Assembly: GCA_022414725.1 (NCBI GenBank)
Contig: CM039464.1
Coordinates: 42,664,462-42,728,461 of the forward strand
DNA length: 64,000 nucleotides
Source: Microglena sp. YARC
Taxonomy: Eukaryota > Chlorophyta > Chlorophyceae > Chlamydomonadales > Chlamydomonadaceae
Direction of reading: 5' to 3'
This document shows, one piece after another, positions 51,616 to 62,249 of the stretch. Numbering within the stretch: the stretch's first letter is position 1; each line of letters starts with the position of its first letter. The position numbers were made by a program, and so were the translations under genes. The notes beneath the pieces were generated by a model that saw only the letters and a list, made by a program, of their open reading frames with translations, was not told the DNA's origin and searched no databases.

Positions 51616-52870
51616 CATTTCAAGGCGACTTCAAGAAGACTCATGATATGTCCAAGGGGGAGATTATGATAATGTAATAATGTAGTTTTATTGAATAAGT
51701 AATTATCTGGTGATGACATAGATATGGTACAGAGAGAAGATGATGACTAAAATAACGACAAATGTGACATTTTAGACATAACCTGATAGACATCTCATTA
51801 ACAAAATAGTATTGCCATATGTCAATTTATAGTTTGGTAAAATCATCATCTCTCACACGTGATCTGTCATTTCATCTGTAGGCGAGATTCAAGGGAGGAT
51901 CGACTCGGAACATGTCTTTTGGTCTTATGAATGGGGGAGATTATGATAATGTAATAATGTAGTTTTATTGAATAAGTAATTATCTGGTAAAACGATCTAT
52001 GGTTAACATAGATATGGTCAGGAAAGAGGTTTGCTAAAATAACTTCACAAATTACATTTTTACACAGACCGCATCATCATTGTAATCGTCAGTTCGTTGT
52101 AAATCATCATGCTCTCTCACACGTGACATTTCAAGGCGACTTCAAGAAGACTCATGATCGACGGACATGTCTTTTGGTCTTATGAAAGGGGGAGATTATG
52201 ATAATGTAATAATGTAGTTTTATTGAATAAGTAATTATCTGGTAAAACGATCTATGGTTAACATAGATATGTCAATTTATAGTTTGGCTAAAAATAACAG
52301 TCTCATCTGTCACATTGTCACATCTGTATTGTAATTCAAGTTCGTTGTACTCAAGATCGTCTTATGCTCTCTCACACGTGACATTTCAAGGCGACTTCAA
52401 GAAGACTCATGATCGACGGACATGTCTTTTGGTCTTATGAAAGGGGGAGATTATGATAATGTAATAATGTAGTTTTATTGAATAAGTAATTATCTGGTAA
52501 AACGATCTATGGTTAACATAGATATGGTCAGGAAAGAGGTTGGCTAAAATAACTTCACAAATTACATTTTTACACAGACCGCATCATCATTGTAATCGTC
52601 AGTTCGTTGTAAATCATCATGCTCTCTCACACGTGACATTTCAAGGCGACTTCAAGAAGACTCATGATCGACGGACATGTCTTTTGGTCTTATGAAAGGG
52701 GGAGATTATGATAATGTAATAATGTAATAATGTAGTTTTATTGAATAAGTAATTATCTGGTAAAACGATCTATGGTTAACATAGATATGGTCAGAGTTTG
52801 CTAAAAAAACTTCACAAATTACATTTTTACACAGACCGAATCATCATTGTAATCGTTAGTTCGTTGTCAC
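51616..52870 (+). repeat. ~254-bp tandem array, five copies, after the TVpol gene
   Basis: Units start near 51655, 51936, 52190, 52444 and 52698 with GGGGGAGATTATGATAATGT, TAGTTTTATTGAATAAGTAA and GTTAACATAGATATGG. The first unit begins within the gene's stop region (CACGTGACATTTCAAGGCGA recurs in every copy). The array is AT-rich and could be a replication origin or the trace of recombination; nothing in the sequence decides. Confidence 0.88.
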
Positions 52871-53042
52871 AGGATGATAGGCGCCCACCCCGCACACACG
52901 CACGGCGGGGATTTCTGTCTTGTCGTTCCATGGCCACCCACCCCCTCAAACAGGACGGGGGATTCTCACTCACACACCCCCCACCCCCAACCGGAGTATA
53001 AACACTGGGGGGCATTCACTGTATCAACAAATCTGAATGAGA

Positions 53043-53420
53043 ATAAAGGACATGACGACGATCGATATCGATATCGTCACGCCGTCTGCGTGCATGGGCT
53101 CACACGTACGTGCACCTAGGTACGCAGGAGGAGACGACGTTGCAGCAAAGATACTGCTCAAGGATTTGGAAGGGAAGCTTGTCAAGTCCAACGGGGTCGT
53201 CTTGGTAAAACATGGAGACGTTTGGACCAATGACAAGAATGCCGTCAAAGACATCATGTTCAGGGCGTGCGAAGAAGCAAACATACATATGATAAACGAT
53301 TCGGGGAAATCAAGACAGTACAGCAGCACGCGCGCAGGTGCACGAAATATTGTGAAGACAGCCAAACACTACATCACGGTCGACGAAAACTTAAACTTGA
53401 CACAGAAGATACATACATGA
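53043..53420 (+). pseudogene. Internal fragment of a second TVpol-helicase copy
   Basis: The frame reads RIKDMTTIDIDIVTPSA, APRYAGGDDVAAKILLKDL and IVKTAKHYITVDEN, matching about residues 274-390 of the intact gene with many changes. It starts and ends abruptly. It lies beyond the 254-bp array, as if the array separated two tandem copies, one of them decayed. Confidence 0.85.
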
Positions 53421-54054
53421 TACCACATACATCATGTCTGAAGTCGTGCGGATTGCGGGGGGGGGATCACGATGACTTGCGCATACTCATTCTCACACGT
53501 GAATTCAAGCACACTCCTGCTCGACAACTCTATTGGTTTCTGAAGGGGGAGACTGCCAATACCTCCAAGCAAGAGTGATAGGCGAACGGAGGAAACATGT
53601 CGCATACTCGGTGCATTAGATAGATAGATAGATAGATAGATAGATCGATTAGATAGATAGATTGATTAGGGAAACTGTGGTCAACAACATGAAGATGTTT
53701 GGAGAAGTCTTCGACATGTACATCATCCATACAAATGCACGGCTGCAGCGAAAGGGCAATCGCCCAACAATCCGTGAGAAGAAGCTTGAAAAACATTTCG
53801 CTAGATGCGCCGTACAATTATCACGAGGTTATGTCGGAGCATAATCATGATGTCGAAAGGCTGTTGTTGATGCTGCAGGGCGAGCTCGCACAGCCGCTCC
53901 TCTTCACGCTCCACCCTGGCAATTACTGTTAAAATCCGCAGCAAAGTGGTGCGATCCTGCGACCAGGACCACCGTCTGTAGTGAGATGTCTACAGCAGCA
54001 ACTATCTTGGATCTGCAATATGTAATAAAGAATGAATGCTCGGGCTCCGCATGA
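53421..54054. other. Gene-free stretch with a GATA microsatellite
   Basis: (GATA)n lies at about 53618-53665. A plus-strand segment at 53670-53845 (MKMFGEVFDMYIIHTNARL) is open for about 60 codons, but I recognise nothing in it. Confidence 0.4.
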
Positions 54055-54965
54055 ACTCCTTTGCCAAATGTCGCAACGGTGTAACGACCTCAATCTCGAC
54101 TGACACTCGAACGTGGGTAACGATACGGGTTCGAATCGCTGATGAAGCGATTTCGTAGGGGCTCAGATTCATTCTTTCTGTAACCCGTCCCCCCCACTGG
54201 GGAACCCAGGCCACGCTGAAACAGACGCGACAAGGAACGGAATCTGTCCGTAAACCCCTTTGACGAATTTCGCACCGGTGTAACGATCCCAATCCGTTAT
54301 AGGTCGTCTATTCATTCTCACACATACCACGGCGGCTTTAGCAGCCCCCCGTTAGTCCATTCATTCATCTTCACACATACCACGGCGGCTTTAGCAGCCC
54401 CCCCGTCAGTCTATTCATTCATCTTCACACACGCACGGCGGCTTTCGAAAAACGAGTGTAAACGGATGGCGGAACATCCAAAATTAAGAAATCATCCACT
54501 TACTTACATACCTATCTTGCTTAACAAATCTTCATGATCATGATGATATCGAGCCTCGAGTGAAGTGTGTGGCTCATGCCCGACAGCATCATTCATGGGG
54601 ATTGCCCAGACCCAGATGTCTGATAACACACTCGAGGTTGGCTTATCTCTAGGATCGATGAGAGTGCTGTCACGGAAGCCGACCACAGCTTGTGAAAACG
54701 AGCAGTTCCTCCTCTAGGGAACCGTTAGACTCGCAACTTCAAAGCTGGGAAAGCTACCTGGGCACTCTGTACGATCCTTGAGGGTTCGATGATGATTGAT
54801 GCATTGGATGCGATTAGTTATAATCGACTTGTTTACACTAGTGGTTCTAGGAGAACGACGTGTCGCCTCAAGCAGACTTATGCTTGACAACTATTTAGGA
54901 TTATAAAGAGGAATCGCGGGACCCACGGAGTGGGCAGCGGAATTAAGCTGCTGACTCGCGGATCT
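54055..54965 (+). repeat. Segmental duplication, copy 2
   Basis: It matches 47150-48640 without the two insertions seen there. It contains GGTTCGAATCGCTGATGAAG, a tRNA B-box-like string that does not fold as a tRNA. Confidence 0.75.
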
Positions 54966-55002
54966 GACCTGTTTACACTCGTCTTCGATGCGCATGAGAA
55001 AC

Positions 55003-55240
55003 AAGTGTCGCCTCAAGCAGACTTCTGCTTGACAAATATTTAGGGATTATGAAAGAGGAATCGCGGGACCCACGGAGTGGGGCAGTGGAATTGAGCTGCT
55101 GACTCGCGGATCTGACCTGTTTACACTCGTTTTCGAGGCGCATGGGGGACACGTGTCGGATCTGACCTGCTTACACGCGCGCTTCGAGGACGCGCATGGG
55201 GGAACATGTGACGTCTCAAGCAGACGTCTGCTTGACACAC
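55003..55240 (+). repeat. Palindromic dispersed element
   Basis: It combines TCAAGCAGACTTCTGCTTGA-like palindromes (perfect TCAAGCAGACGTCTGCTTGA near 55217-55236) with CGGGACCCACGGAGTGGGGC and GCTGCTGACTCGCGGATCTG. Related copies are at 24967, 26125, 26285, 48525 and 54862. Confidence 0.75.
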
Positions 55241-55408
55241 AGGGGTGAACTTCCATGGAACGTCTTAACAACTGACGCAGGTGGAGGGAGGGTTTCGCCA
55301 CCTGATTACAGGGCAAGCACGGAATTGAATCGAATGCGGACTCGTGTGAACCTCTACGGAGCTGACATGTTTTATGGTGTAAACAGGATCAGAGTAAGCA
55401 AAATGTAG

Positions 55409-56539
55409 ATGATTGTTGTACCAGATATATATCATCCACACGAATATCCAATCCATTTTTCAACCACGCAATTGAATTATTATCCGACTGAAACACGGAT
55501 CCGACTTGAAACGATGCCGACGGACGCAACAAAACAACCCAAGGCCAACTTGGCGTCATGCCCACCCATCAGGGGGCTGGGAGCAAACTGGCACAGGGGC
55601 GCAGGCGCAAAGGCGAGCATGCAGGCAGATGCGACGATCATGAACGCACGCGCCCAGCTACAGCTGCAGGACCCGTTCAGTGGGTGGAGACAGTTCGGAT
55701 GCTACAAGGAATGGACAGACGCAAACGAGGCGCTGCAAAGACTCAAGGGACACGCAAGGCACGCGTTCGAGATCATACCGTTCGGAAAGCCATGCAAGCC
55801 GTACCTTGACATCGACGGTCCACCACTGCCGAACGACCAGGTACCCTTCCCAGACATCGCTGCACTGGTCGCGCACACAGAGGACGCAATCAAGATGATA
55901 TTCAGCAACGACTACGGAATCCAGATCGACGTCGACAACGACCTCATATGGCTCGTCAGCCCAAACGCCAAGAAGCTCAGCCTGCACCTCATCATCGACA
56001 CGAAGAGAGAAGGAACGCCGCTACACGTGTACAGCAGCAACCACCAGTCAGACACCACAGGCGCTTCACACTTAGCCATGAGACTGCAGCAGCTAGACCC
56101 AAACGGAGTCGGGAAGCTCGTAGACATAGGCGTGTACTCAAAAGATAGGGAAATGCGGCTCCAGGGCTCGTGCAAATTCAACAAGGACGCGGACTCGGTT
56201 CTCGTCCCGCTCAAGCAGCACCACAAGGATGACCCAGACACAGCACTCAGGACAGTCATCTCAAACGTGCCAGAGGATGCCGCACTCATACAGGTGCCAG
56301 AGCACATACCGAGATACGTCAAGAAGAACGGGATCGCATGGCCGGCACGACCGCGCACGCAAACAGTCTCAGACGCAGTCAGAGCGGCGGGATCCATCAT
56401 CGCAAAGGCCGTAGAGAAGGAACCGCACGTCCGATGCGCCGACATAATCGTGCGCATGCTCGACCTACTCAGACGAGACATGCATCCGTCAGCATTCCAC
56501 GACAGACGACCCGCGGAGGACGCATTCGACGAGCCGTAG
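55409..56539 (+). CDS. UL52/PrimPol-type primase, N-terminal part, 376 aa
   Basis: Archaeo-eukaryotic primase motifs are visible: PYLDIDGP (D134, D136), KKLSLHLI (H193) and VYSKDREMRLQGSCKFN, the Arg/Lys motif of the eukaryotic PrimPol/UL52 group. Such enzymes lay down primers and may extend them. The ATG at 55409 or the one at 55514 (MPTDATKQPK) may be the start; the latter better matches the beginning of conservation. The frame ends at 56539, and the expected zinc domain continues in another frame, so the gene as a whole is broken. Composition is more GC-rich than the neighbouring repeats, which suggests a separate source. Confidence 0.78.
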   Translation: MIVVPDIYHPHEYPIHFSTTQLNYYPTETRIRLETMPTDATKQPKANLASCPPIRGLGANWHRGAGAKASMQADATIMNARAQLQLQDPFSGWRQFGCYKEWTDANEALQRLKGHARHAFEIIPFGKPCKPYLDIDGPPLPNDQVPFPDIAALVAHTEDAIKMIFSNDYGIQIDVDNDLIWLVSPNAKKLSLHLIIDTKREGTPLHVYSSNHQSDTTGASHLAMRLQQLDPNGVGKLVDIGVYSKDREMRLQGSCKFNKDADSVLVPLKQHHKDDPDTALRTVISNVPEDAALIQVPEHIPRYVKKNGIAWPARPRTQTVSDAVRAAGSIIAKAVEKEPHVRCADIIVRMLDLLRRDMHPSAFHDRRPAEDAFDEP

Positions 56540-56751
56540 GCGTCAGGTTCAACTACAGTGACAGGAGTGAACCGTGCTACACAGGAAACATACACAACGG
56601 AGAGCAGAACATGCGATGCTTTGTAGACACAGCAGGAAACTGCATCGTCAAGTGCTTCTCCGCCACATGCGACAACCACGCACCCGCGTGCATAGGAAGA
56701 CTCGCTGAACCTGCTGGAGATTCATGGGACGCGGGTCAGCATTGCACGTAA
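56511..56751 (+). pseudogene. Zinc-binding tail of the UL52-type primase
   Basis: In a different frame from the primase domain the sequence has CYTGNIH, MRCFVDTAGNCIVKCFSATC, the C...H...C...C cluster of UL52 and PrimPol tails. It follows the catalytic domain at the right distance, so one frameshift near 56510-56539 separates the two parts. Confidence 0.7.
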
Positions 56752-57818
56752 AATCTAGGTACATAGACATCGAAGCATGCCTAGAGATGAAGCAGGCGGT
56801 TGACGTGTGGCTAGACCCGGAGCGAAAGGACGTCAACACGCTCTCAGTGCGCAGCCCGATGGGGATCAGGAAAGTCCACCATGCTGGACGCACTCCTAGA
56901 ACGCGTGGGCGAGGACAAACCGTGCTCGTCGTCACATACCGACAGTCGCTCGCGCTAGAGCACAAGAGAAAACTGGCGCGCAAGGGGATTTGTATCATAT
57001 CTAGACGCTGACGTCACACCACAGGACCTCAGGCAAAGGAGATAAGACACCGCGAGTCATCTGCCAGATCGAGTCGCTACACAAGCTAGCAAAGCACACG
57101 TGCATGCGATACCTCACATCGGGGATTTGACATAGTTGTGCTCGATGAAGCCGAATCGCTGCTGCGACACTTCATGTCACCAACCGTCGTCAACCCATTG
57201 TCTGAGATACAGGGGTTGGCGGACACGCTCAACGCGACGACAACCGGCGTCGTCACAATGGACGCGACATGGGGCAGCGTCACGAAAGATTTTCTCAAGC
57301 AGGCCGGCTTGCGCAACCTGCTCGTCATCAACGACTACCGGAGCACAGAGAACGCGCGCACATTCGCCATATCGAAGGACGAGGCGACATGGAGCGCGCA
57401 GATCCGAGACGACATCATCGCAGGCAGGAACGTCGTCGTCGTCTCGCTCAGCCAGGAGCGCGCCATGCAGGTGCACAAGGCCGCACTTGACACATTCGAT
57501 GACCCGAAGGACGCGGCAAGACTATGCCTTTTACACACGTCCAAGACAGCAGACGCGGTCAAGGCGATGCTCATAGACGTCGACGCACTCTGGAGCAGCA
57601 AACGCGTCGTAGTTTACACACCGACAATATCGGCAGGCGTCGACTTCAGCACCGAGCACTTTGACAGGATGTACCTGTACCTGTGCCCCGGGTCCGCGGC
57701 GCCGATGGGCGCGCTGCAGATGACAGGACGCGTGCGCCACCTGGTCGACACCGACGTCAGGACTCTAGTCGCAAAAACATGCGAGTTGCACGAGAAGCAA
57801 CCCGACAACACTTGACGC
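56724..57818 (+). pseudogene. SF2 helicase of origin-binding-protein type, frameshifted
   Basis: The parts follow in order across frames: a Walker A region at about 56855-56885 (SPMG then GKST after a one-base shift), VLVVTYRQSLALEHKRKLA, the DEAD-like VVLDEAES at about 57130, VVTMDATWG, and the late motifs TISAGVDFS and QMTGRVRHL near 57720. This set fits the UL9/replication-origin-binding-protein helicases of herpesviruses and giant viruses. Several indels interrupt it. It probably formed one fused protein with the primase upstream. Confidence 0.7.
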
Positions 57819-58130
57819 ACGTCGACCTATACCAGTGGCTCAGGTGCGATAGAGGGGGTGAAAAGTGGTGGGTAAAGTGACGTTACAGCCACTGCTTAAA
57901 TCATTTACCTGTTTCCCCTTTTGGTGCCACTGCTTGAAAACTGACGCAGGTGGATGGAGGGTTTCTCAACCTGCTTGGATGTCAAGCACACCCGTCGTGA
58001 TAGATAAGTGGCGGGCAAAGTCACAATTCTAAAACAGTATTTGCTATATTAATTAAGTATGACTTTACCAACCACTGCTTGAAAACTGATGCAGGTGGAT
58101 GGAGGGTTTCTCAACCTGCTTGGATGTCAA
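57819..58130 (+). other. Interruption with a duplicated ~60-bp block
   Basis: CACTGCTTGAAAACTGAYGC, GGTGGATGGAGGGTTTCTCA, ACCTGCTTGGATGTCAAGCA occurs at about 57929-57990 and 58073-58133 and in part near 55276. It separates two halves of the helicase gene. It may be an insertion or a duplicated intron; borders are unclear. Confidence 0.45.
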
Positions 58131-59278
58131 GCACGTTCCCGCGATTGACGGTGGAGACGACCACACACTGCAAGAGCTCTCGGGTGGGTCTCTCGCGCCG
58201 TTGTTTGCGACCGTGGCTCCACCGACACTGAAGATGACTGTCGAGAGCTACTTTCTAGCGGAGATATACAACGCCAGCTTCGACTACGTGTCCTGCTTCG
58301 CCGACCTTCTGGAGCATGCAGGTCACCGCATGGACCTCGGCACCAGCTACGCTGCGGTCAGTGCCGCTCGTGTGCACGCGCCGCCTGAGGGCGATATGGA
58401 GGCGACGAGCGAGTTCCTGTTTGCGCGTCCTCAAGGCTCAGGAGCAGCTGGATGCGCTCACCGGAGTTGTCCTCCTGTACCCTGTCCCTACCCCTGTCCC
58501 TGACGGTCCCTAGACGCTGTCCCATGTCGCCTGTCGCCCGGCACCGACATCAGCAACCCCCCACTGCCATGCGGCGCAAGGATCTGATGGATACTATCGA
58601 GCAGCGGGTGATGGCCAACGACGCGAGCGAGGACGACAAGTTCATTCTGTACCTGAGCCGCTACTGCTCTGCATGGGGAATCGACCGCGTCGACGAGGCG
58701 TTCCTGCTGGAGAACAAGCCTGGTGCTGTCGGCTCTCCGAAGGCGAGGCTCCTGTCGCGCCTGCTGTGTCCGATCTTGCGCCCGGTGCGAGGCGCCGACG
58801 TGCACACACTGAGCACTCAGGGTTGCTGAAGATCGTGTTGATAGAGGAGACACTCGCTGCTTTGGGTTTTGTTTCCCCATTCGACACTACGACTGTCATC
58901 TCAAATCTGATGACGGCATTCGACACCAAGCTCAAGGGCACGCAGATGTTCAGCGGACTACGCAAACACCGCTCGGCTGTTCAGCCAGGCATCGTGCGGT
59001 GTTCGCGACGGTTGGGACCTGCGCAAGGTGTCCAAGGCAGTTAAGATGATCTTGAACGCCGTGGGTCTCGACATAATAAGCAGACCAAGCGGGTGCAGGT
59101 CAAGGGCAAGCGGACTCAGGAAGAGAGGAACTACCGCCTGTGCCCGGAGAGTGTCTGTCGAATGCTCGAGCTCGTGAAACTTCGTCTTCTGCGAACGGAC
59201 CTCACGCCGTTAAACACGCACGCTGCCGCCGCCCTATCGGGCCACGAGCTGTCCATGTACAAGACCTGGTTGACGTAG
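58131..59278 (+). pseudogene. C-terminal region of the primase/helicase gene, frameshifted
   Basis: Readable pieces are LQELSGGSLAPLFATVA, KDLMDTIEQRVMANDASED, LLKIVLIEETLAALGF and a final KGKRTQEERNYRLCPESV ending at 59278. They lie in several frames with indels between them. The end resembles the tail of giant-virus origin-binding-like proteins by layout only. The gene is decayed from 56.5 kb onward. Confidence 0.5.
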
Positions 59279-59629
59279 TGTCGCCTGTCGCGTATGTCTT
59301 CGAGCCTGACGAAAGTGACGGCCTATAATAATGGTGTCAAAACGCGAGCATTGGCGATACAGCATGTGAGCAGCTTGACAGCGATATTCATGGCGCACGG
59401 ATGACAACCAATGTCAGTGTACGCGTCTTTGGTTGAGCGTGACAAGTTCCATTCAGAATGATGAGCTCGTTGTCAAGGTGGGCAGGACGTTCGAGGCCCA
59501 TCTTGTTCAGCGCTTTCTCAGAAAACCCTAAGAATTCAAAGATGATATTCGCTAATCCAATTAACGTACGCGTGCTTGTGTGGAGCTGACGGTCTCTCGA
59601 CTGGTGTCCTGCAATACCCCACGGAACTA

Positions 59630-59760
59630 CTTGTGCCCGGAGCTGTGTACCGGATGCTCGAGCTCGTGAAACTTCGTCTTCTGCGAACGGACCTCACGCC
59701 GATCAACGCGCACGCCGCCGCTACCCTATCGGGCCACTAGCTGTCCATGTAAAGCTCTCA
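59630..59760 (+). repeat. Duplicate of the gene tail, copy 1
   Basis: CGGATGCTCGAGCTCGTGAA and GAACGGACCTCACGCCGATC repeat 59157-59250. A TAG replaces a codon at the GGGCCACTAGCTG site. Confidence 0.8.
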
Positions 59761-59895
59761 GGGGCACATGCGGTAGTTTCTCTCCTCCTGAGTTCTCTTG
59801 CCCTTTACCTGCTCGCACTTGGTCTTGTCAATACCACGCACGAGCAGGTAAAGGGCAAGAGAACTCAGGAGGAGAGAAACTACCGCATGTGCCCC
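59761..59895. repeat. Perfect 55-bp inverted repeat with 25-nt spacer
   Basis: The left arm 59761-59815 and right arm 59841-59895 are exact reverse complements (start GGGGCACATGCGG). The right arm with what follows (to about 59970) is a third copy of the gene tail seen at 59087-59200; the left arm is the same piece inverted. Confidence 0.97.
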
Positions 59896-59970
59896 GTGAG
59901 TGTTTCCCGATGCTGGAGCTCGTTAAACTTCGTCTACTGCGCACTTGACACGCGTCGACCTCTGTTTGAC

Positions 59971-60199
59971 AACCACCTGGTTGACGTAGCGTCGCCTGTT
60001 ATTATTATTATTATTCGTAAGCCCTCCCCCGATATCCATGAATCCCAATTTCACGTACGGATCGTACATCACGATATATCGGATGAGAAGACACAAGACG
60101 TCAAGATTTCGCCCGAATTTTCTACAAAAACATGATTATAAGACTACGACTACCGTTTTCCAACGGGCATCATCGATGTTTGCAAGCTTTCCGCAGCTA
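59971..60199. other. Short gene-free stretch
   Basis: An ATT microsatellite lies at 59999-60015. Nothing else can be named. Confidence 0.4.
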
Positions 60200-60500
60200 T
60201 CACACGTGTGCCACCCCCCCTTTCCCATCTTTCCACAAACGCAACTGATACCTTAAGTTCACTGCACTACTGCATCCATCGCACGACAAGGTTTTCACAC
60301 GCGACCATTTAGCTCCGCATGACACACACGTTCGGACTCCTGTGTCCACGTTGTGTGTCACAAGAGAGGACGCGCACTTACCACAACTTACTTCTTCTCG
60401 TTCCATACAGTCAGTCGTTCTCAAATAATTTTTGGGACTCTTAGTATAATTTGAATATATCCCCTTAAACCAGATATGTGTCATGGTCCGTGGTTCACTA
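60200..60500 (-). pseudogene. Fanzor/TnpB C-terminal zinc-finger remnant
   Basis: A minus-strand frame has CGKCASSLVTHN, TCVSCGAKWSR and CDGCSSAVNLRYQLRLW. This is the C-x2-C...C-x2-CG zinc finger and the start of RuvC-III (normally RDxNAAxN) of TnpB-like proteins, with the catalytic Asp region altered to CDGCSSAVN. Upstream the frame runs into a repeat and a MITE end, so there is no start. It is a third, different Fanzor-like relic. Confidence 0.5.
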
Positions 60501-60570
60501 CAAATATTTTTTGAGGAGTCTGAGGAAGGTTTGTAATATATTCTCTCTTTACATCTGTCGACCTGTCCAG

Positions 60571-60626
60571 ACCATGTTTCGCAACCAGTAAAAACCGTTC
60601 GGTAGGCTGCAACAACGCCCATTAAA
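60571..60626. mobile_element. MITE remnant, right end only
   Basis: ACCATGTTTCGCAACCAGT then a decayed end finishing ACGCCCATT. Confidence 0.55.
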
Positions 60627-60638
60627 TCCTTGTTCTCC

Positions 60639-61655
60639 TCAACTGAACTCAATGCAAGTGTTTCTTGATGACAAGTACCTTACTGTGCGGTCGCTAGAGC
60701 GCACAAGGATAGTGCTACCACATATAAGTCCTGCATCCAAAGTGAACGCATCTATACCCCCGCTCTGTACTAGCATCAGAACATCCTCCATCGTGAAGAA
60801 GGGTGCAGGCGCGGACAGACCGTAGTACACGCCGGTGCTGGACTCAAACACCACCGAGCACGGAGCGGAACGGAATACGGACGAGAGACGCGGGCAGAGC
60901 AAGAGGGACACGAACACTGAGTCCAACACAGGCGCCTTAATTATCACACGCAAATCGGATGAAGGATCACGAACAGGAGGAGGAGGAGTTTTAGGTGGCG
61001 GAGACAATGTCATATCAACCGGAGAAGGAGGAGAAGTTTTAGGTGGCGGAGACAATGTCATATCAACCGGAGAAGGAGGATGAGGTTTAGGCGGCGGAGA
61101 CAATGTCATATCAAACGTAGAAGGAGGAGAGAAGGAGGAGGATGTTCAGGTGGCGGATACATCATATCAACCGGAGAAGGATGAGTAGGAGTATTAGGTG
61201 GCGGATACATCATATCAAACCGGAGAAGGATGAGTAGGAGTATTAGGTGGCGGATACATCATATCAACCGGAGAAGGATGAGTAGGAGTATTAGGTGGCG
61301 GATACATCATATCAACCGGAGAAGGATGAGTAGGAGTATTAGGTGGCGGATACATCATATCAACCGGAGAAGGATGAGTAGGAGTATTAGGTGGCGGATA
61401 CAATGTCGTATCAGAAACTGGTGACGAAACGAAATCGCATGTTGGGCAACACGCGTGTGTGAAAGGTTCGTATATTGAGTACGTGCATACTGAGTTGTTG
61501 CCGCATAACTTAAATGGAGTATTGCAAGGGGGTGTCAAGTGTATGCAGAAAACGCTACCCAATATACTGTCGTAGTTAGACTTGATGCTTGTCACGACGA
61601 TCTCAGCGAAACCAGTGTAGTTGCGAAAGTAAATTCCTCCACCCTTTGCGGACAC
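60639..61655 (-). pseudogene. Proline-rich repeat protein, frameshifted
   Basis: The frame 61215-61655 begins (GTG 61655 or an upstream start) with a Cys-rich segment (CNTPFKLCGNNSVC, then HACCPTCDF). It then has 16-residue repeats PPPNTPTHPSPVDMMY encoded by 48-bp units. The frame 60639-61109 has related repeats PPPKTSPPSPVDMTLS and a carboxy domain (APFFTMEDVLMLVQSGG). One extra A in a unit at about 61217 breaks the frame, and a further change lies near 61126. The parts look like one secreted or surface protein of about 330 residues. A possible signal-peptide frame lies upstream at 61695-61970. Confidence 0.55.
60975..61400 (-). repeat. 48-bp coding minisatellite
   Basis: The unit contains TTAGGTGGCGGATACATCAT or TTAGGTGGCGGAGACAATGT with TCAACCGGAGAAGGA; about eight or nine units in two subtypes. 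Confidence 0.9.
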
Positions 61656-61694
61656 CGTTTATAGACACAAGATCCACGCTCTCCAGAACAAATG

Positions 61695-61970
61695 TCAACC
61701 GTCTTTATGGCAAACCTTCTGGAATGTCCGACGAAGGGCAGTGCAGCAGTCGACACCTGTATCAGGAGAGATGCAGGAATTCGGTAGTACAGTGAAACAC
61801 ATTAAATTATCGGAAAAAGAGGGCGCAAGAACGTATGGACTACTGCTCGGTGAGCTGCAACTCGGCGGTTTGCAACTTCCTGCAGGGAACCTCGTGTACG
61901 CGCACGCAGGAGATAAAGCAGATAATAGGGACGCCAAAGCGAAGCAAACTATTGCAAGTGATCTTGACAT
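61695..61970 (-). CDS. Candidate secreted Cys-rich peptide, 91 aa
   Basis: From ATG 61970 the frame opens MSRSLAIVCFALASLLSALS, a good signal-peptide shape (basic start, hydrophobic core, small residues before ACAYT). It then has several Cys (SCKPPSC, DCCTALRR, VCHKDG). It lies just upstream of the Pro-rich gene on the same strand and could be its first part. The opposite strand (61772-61980) is also open with plausible composition, so either may be the real gene. Confidence 0.35.
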   Translation of the reverse strand: MSRSLAIVCFALASLLSALSPACAYTRFPAGSCKPPSCSSPSSSPYVLAPSFSDNLMCFTVLPNSCISPDTGVDCCTALRRTFQKVCHKDG

Positions 61971-62017
61971 CAATCAATAAGAAGAAGGCTTACTTAACTT
62001 ACATACATTTTAAAGTG

Positions 62018-62130
62018 GGCGTTCCTGCCTCCCTGCTGATGTTTTTGGAATTTCTACTCCGGAACGACTCGATATCCTGAGATATCAGCACAGAGGAACA
62101 AAAAATCCGCTCCAGGCTGGAACGCCCATT
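62018..62130. mobile_element. MITE copy 8, short and diverged
   Basis: GTGGGCGTTCCTGCCTCCC to GGAACGCCCATT with an internal deletion and many changes. Confidence 0.75.
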
Positions 62131-62249
62131 CTGTGTTAATCGAAAACGACGTGAATTTGTAAACAACCTATTTCGTTTGAACTACAGAAATTTTTTAAAA
62201 ATCCACCGGGAGTAAGGAACGGGCGGGCGTGAGCTCTTGGACACGTTGT

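Noticed and set aside
54055..54160. tRNA-like boxes (CGCAACGGTGTAACG and GGTTCGAATC)
   Set aside because: The T stem and acceptor stem do not pair, and the related copy at 47160-47250 also fails; at most a tRNA-derived repeat.
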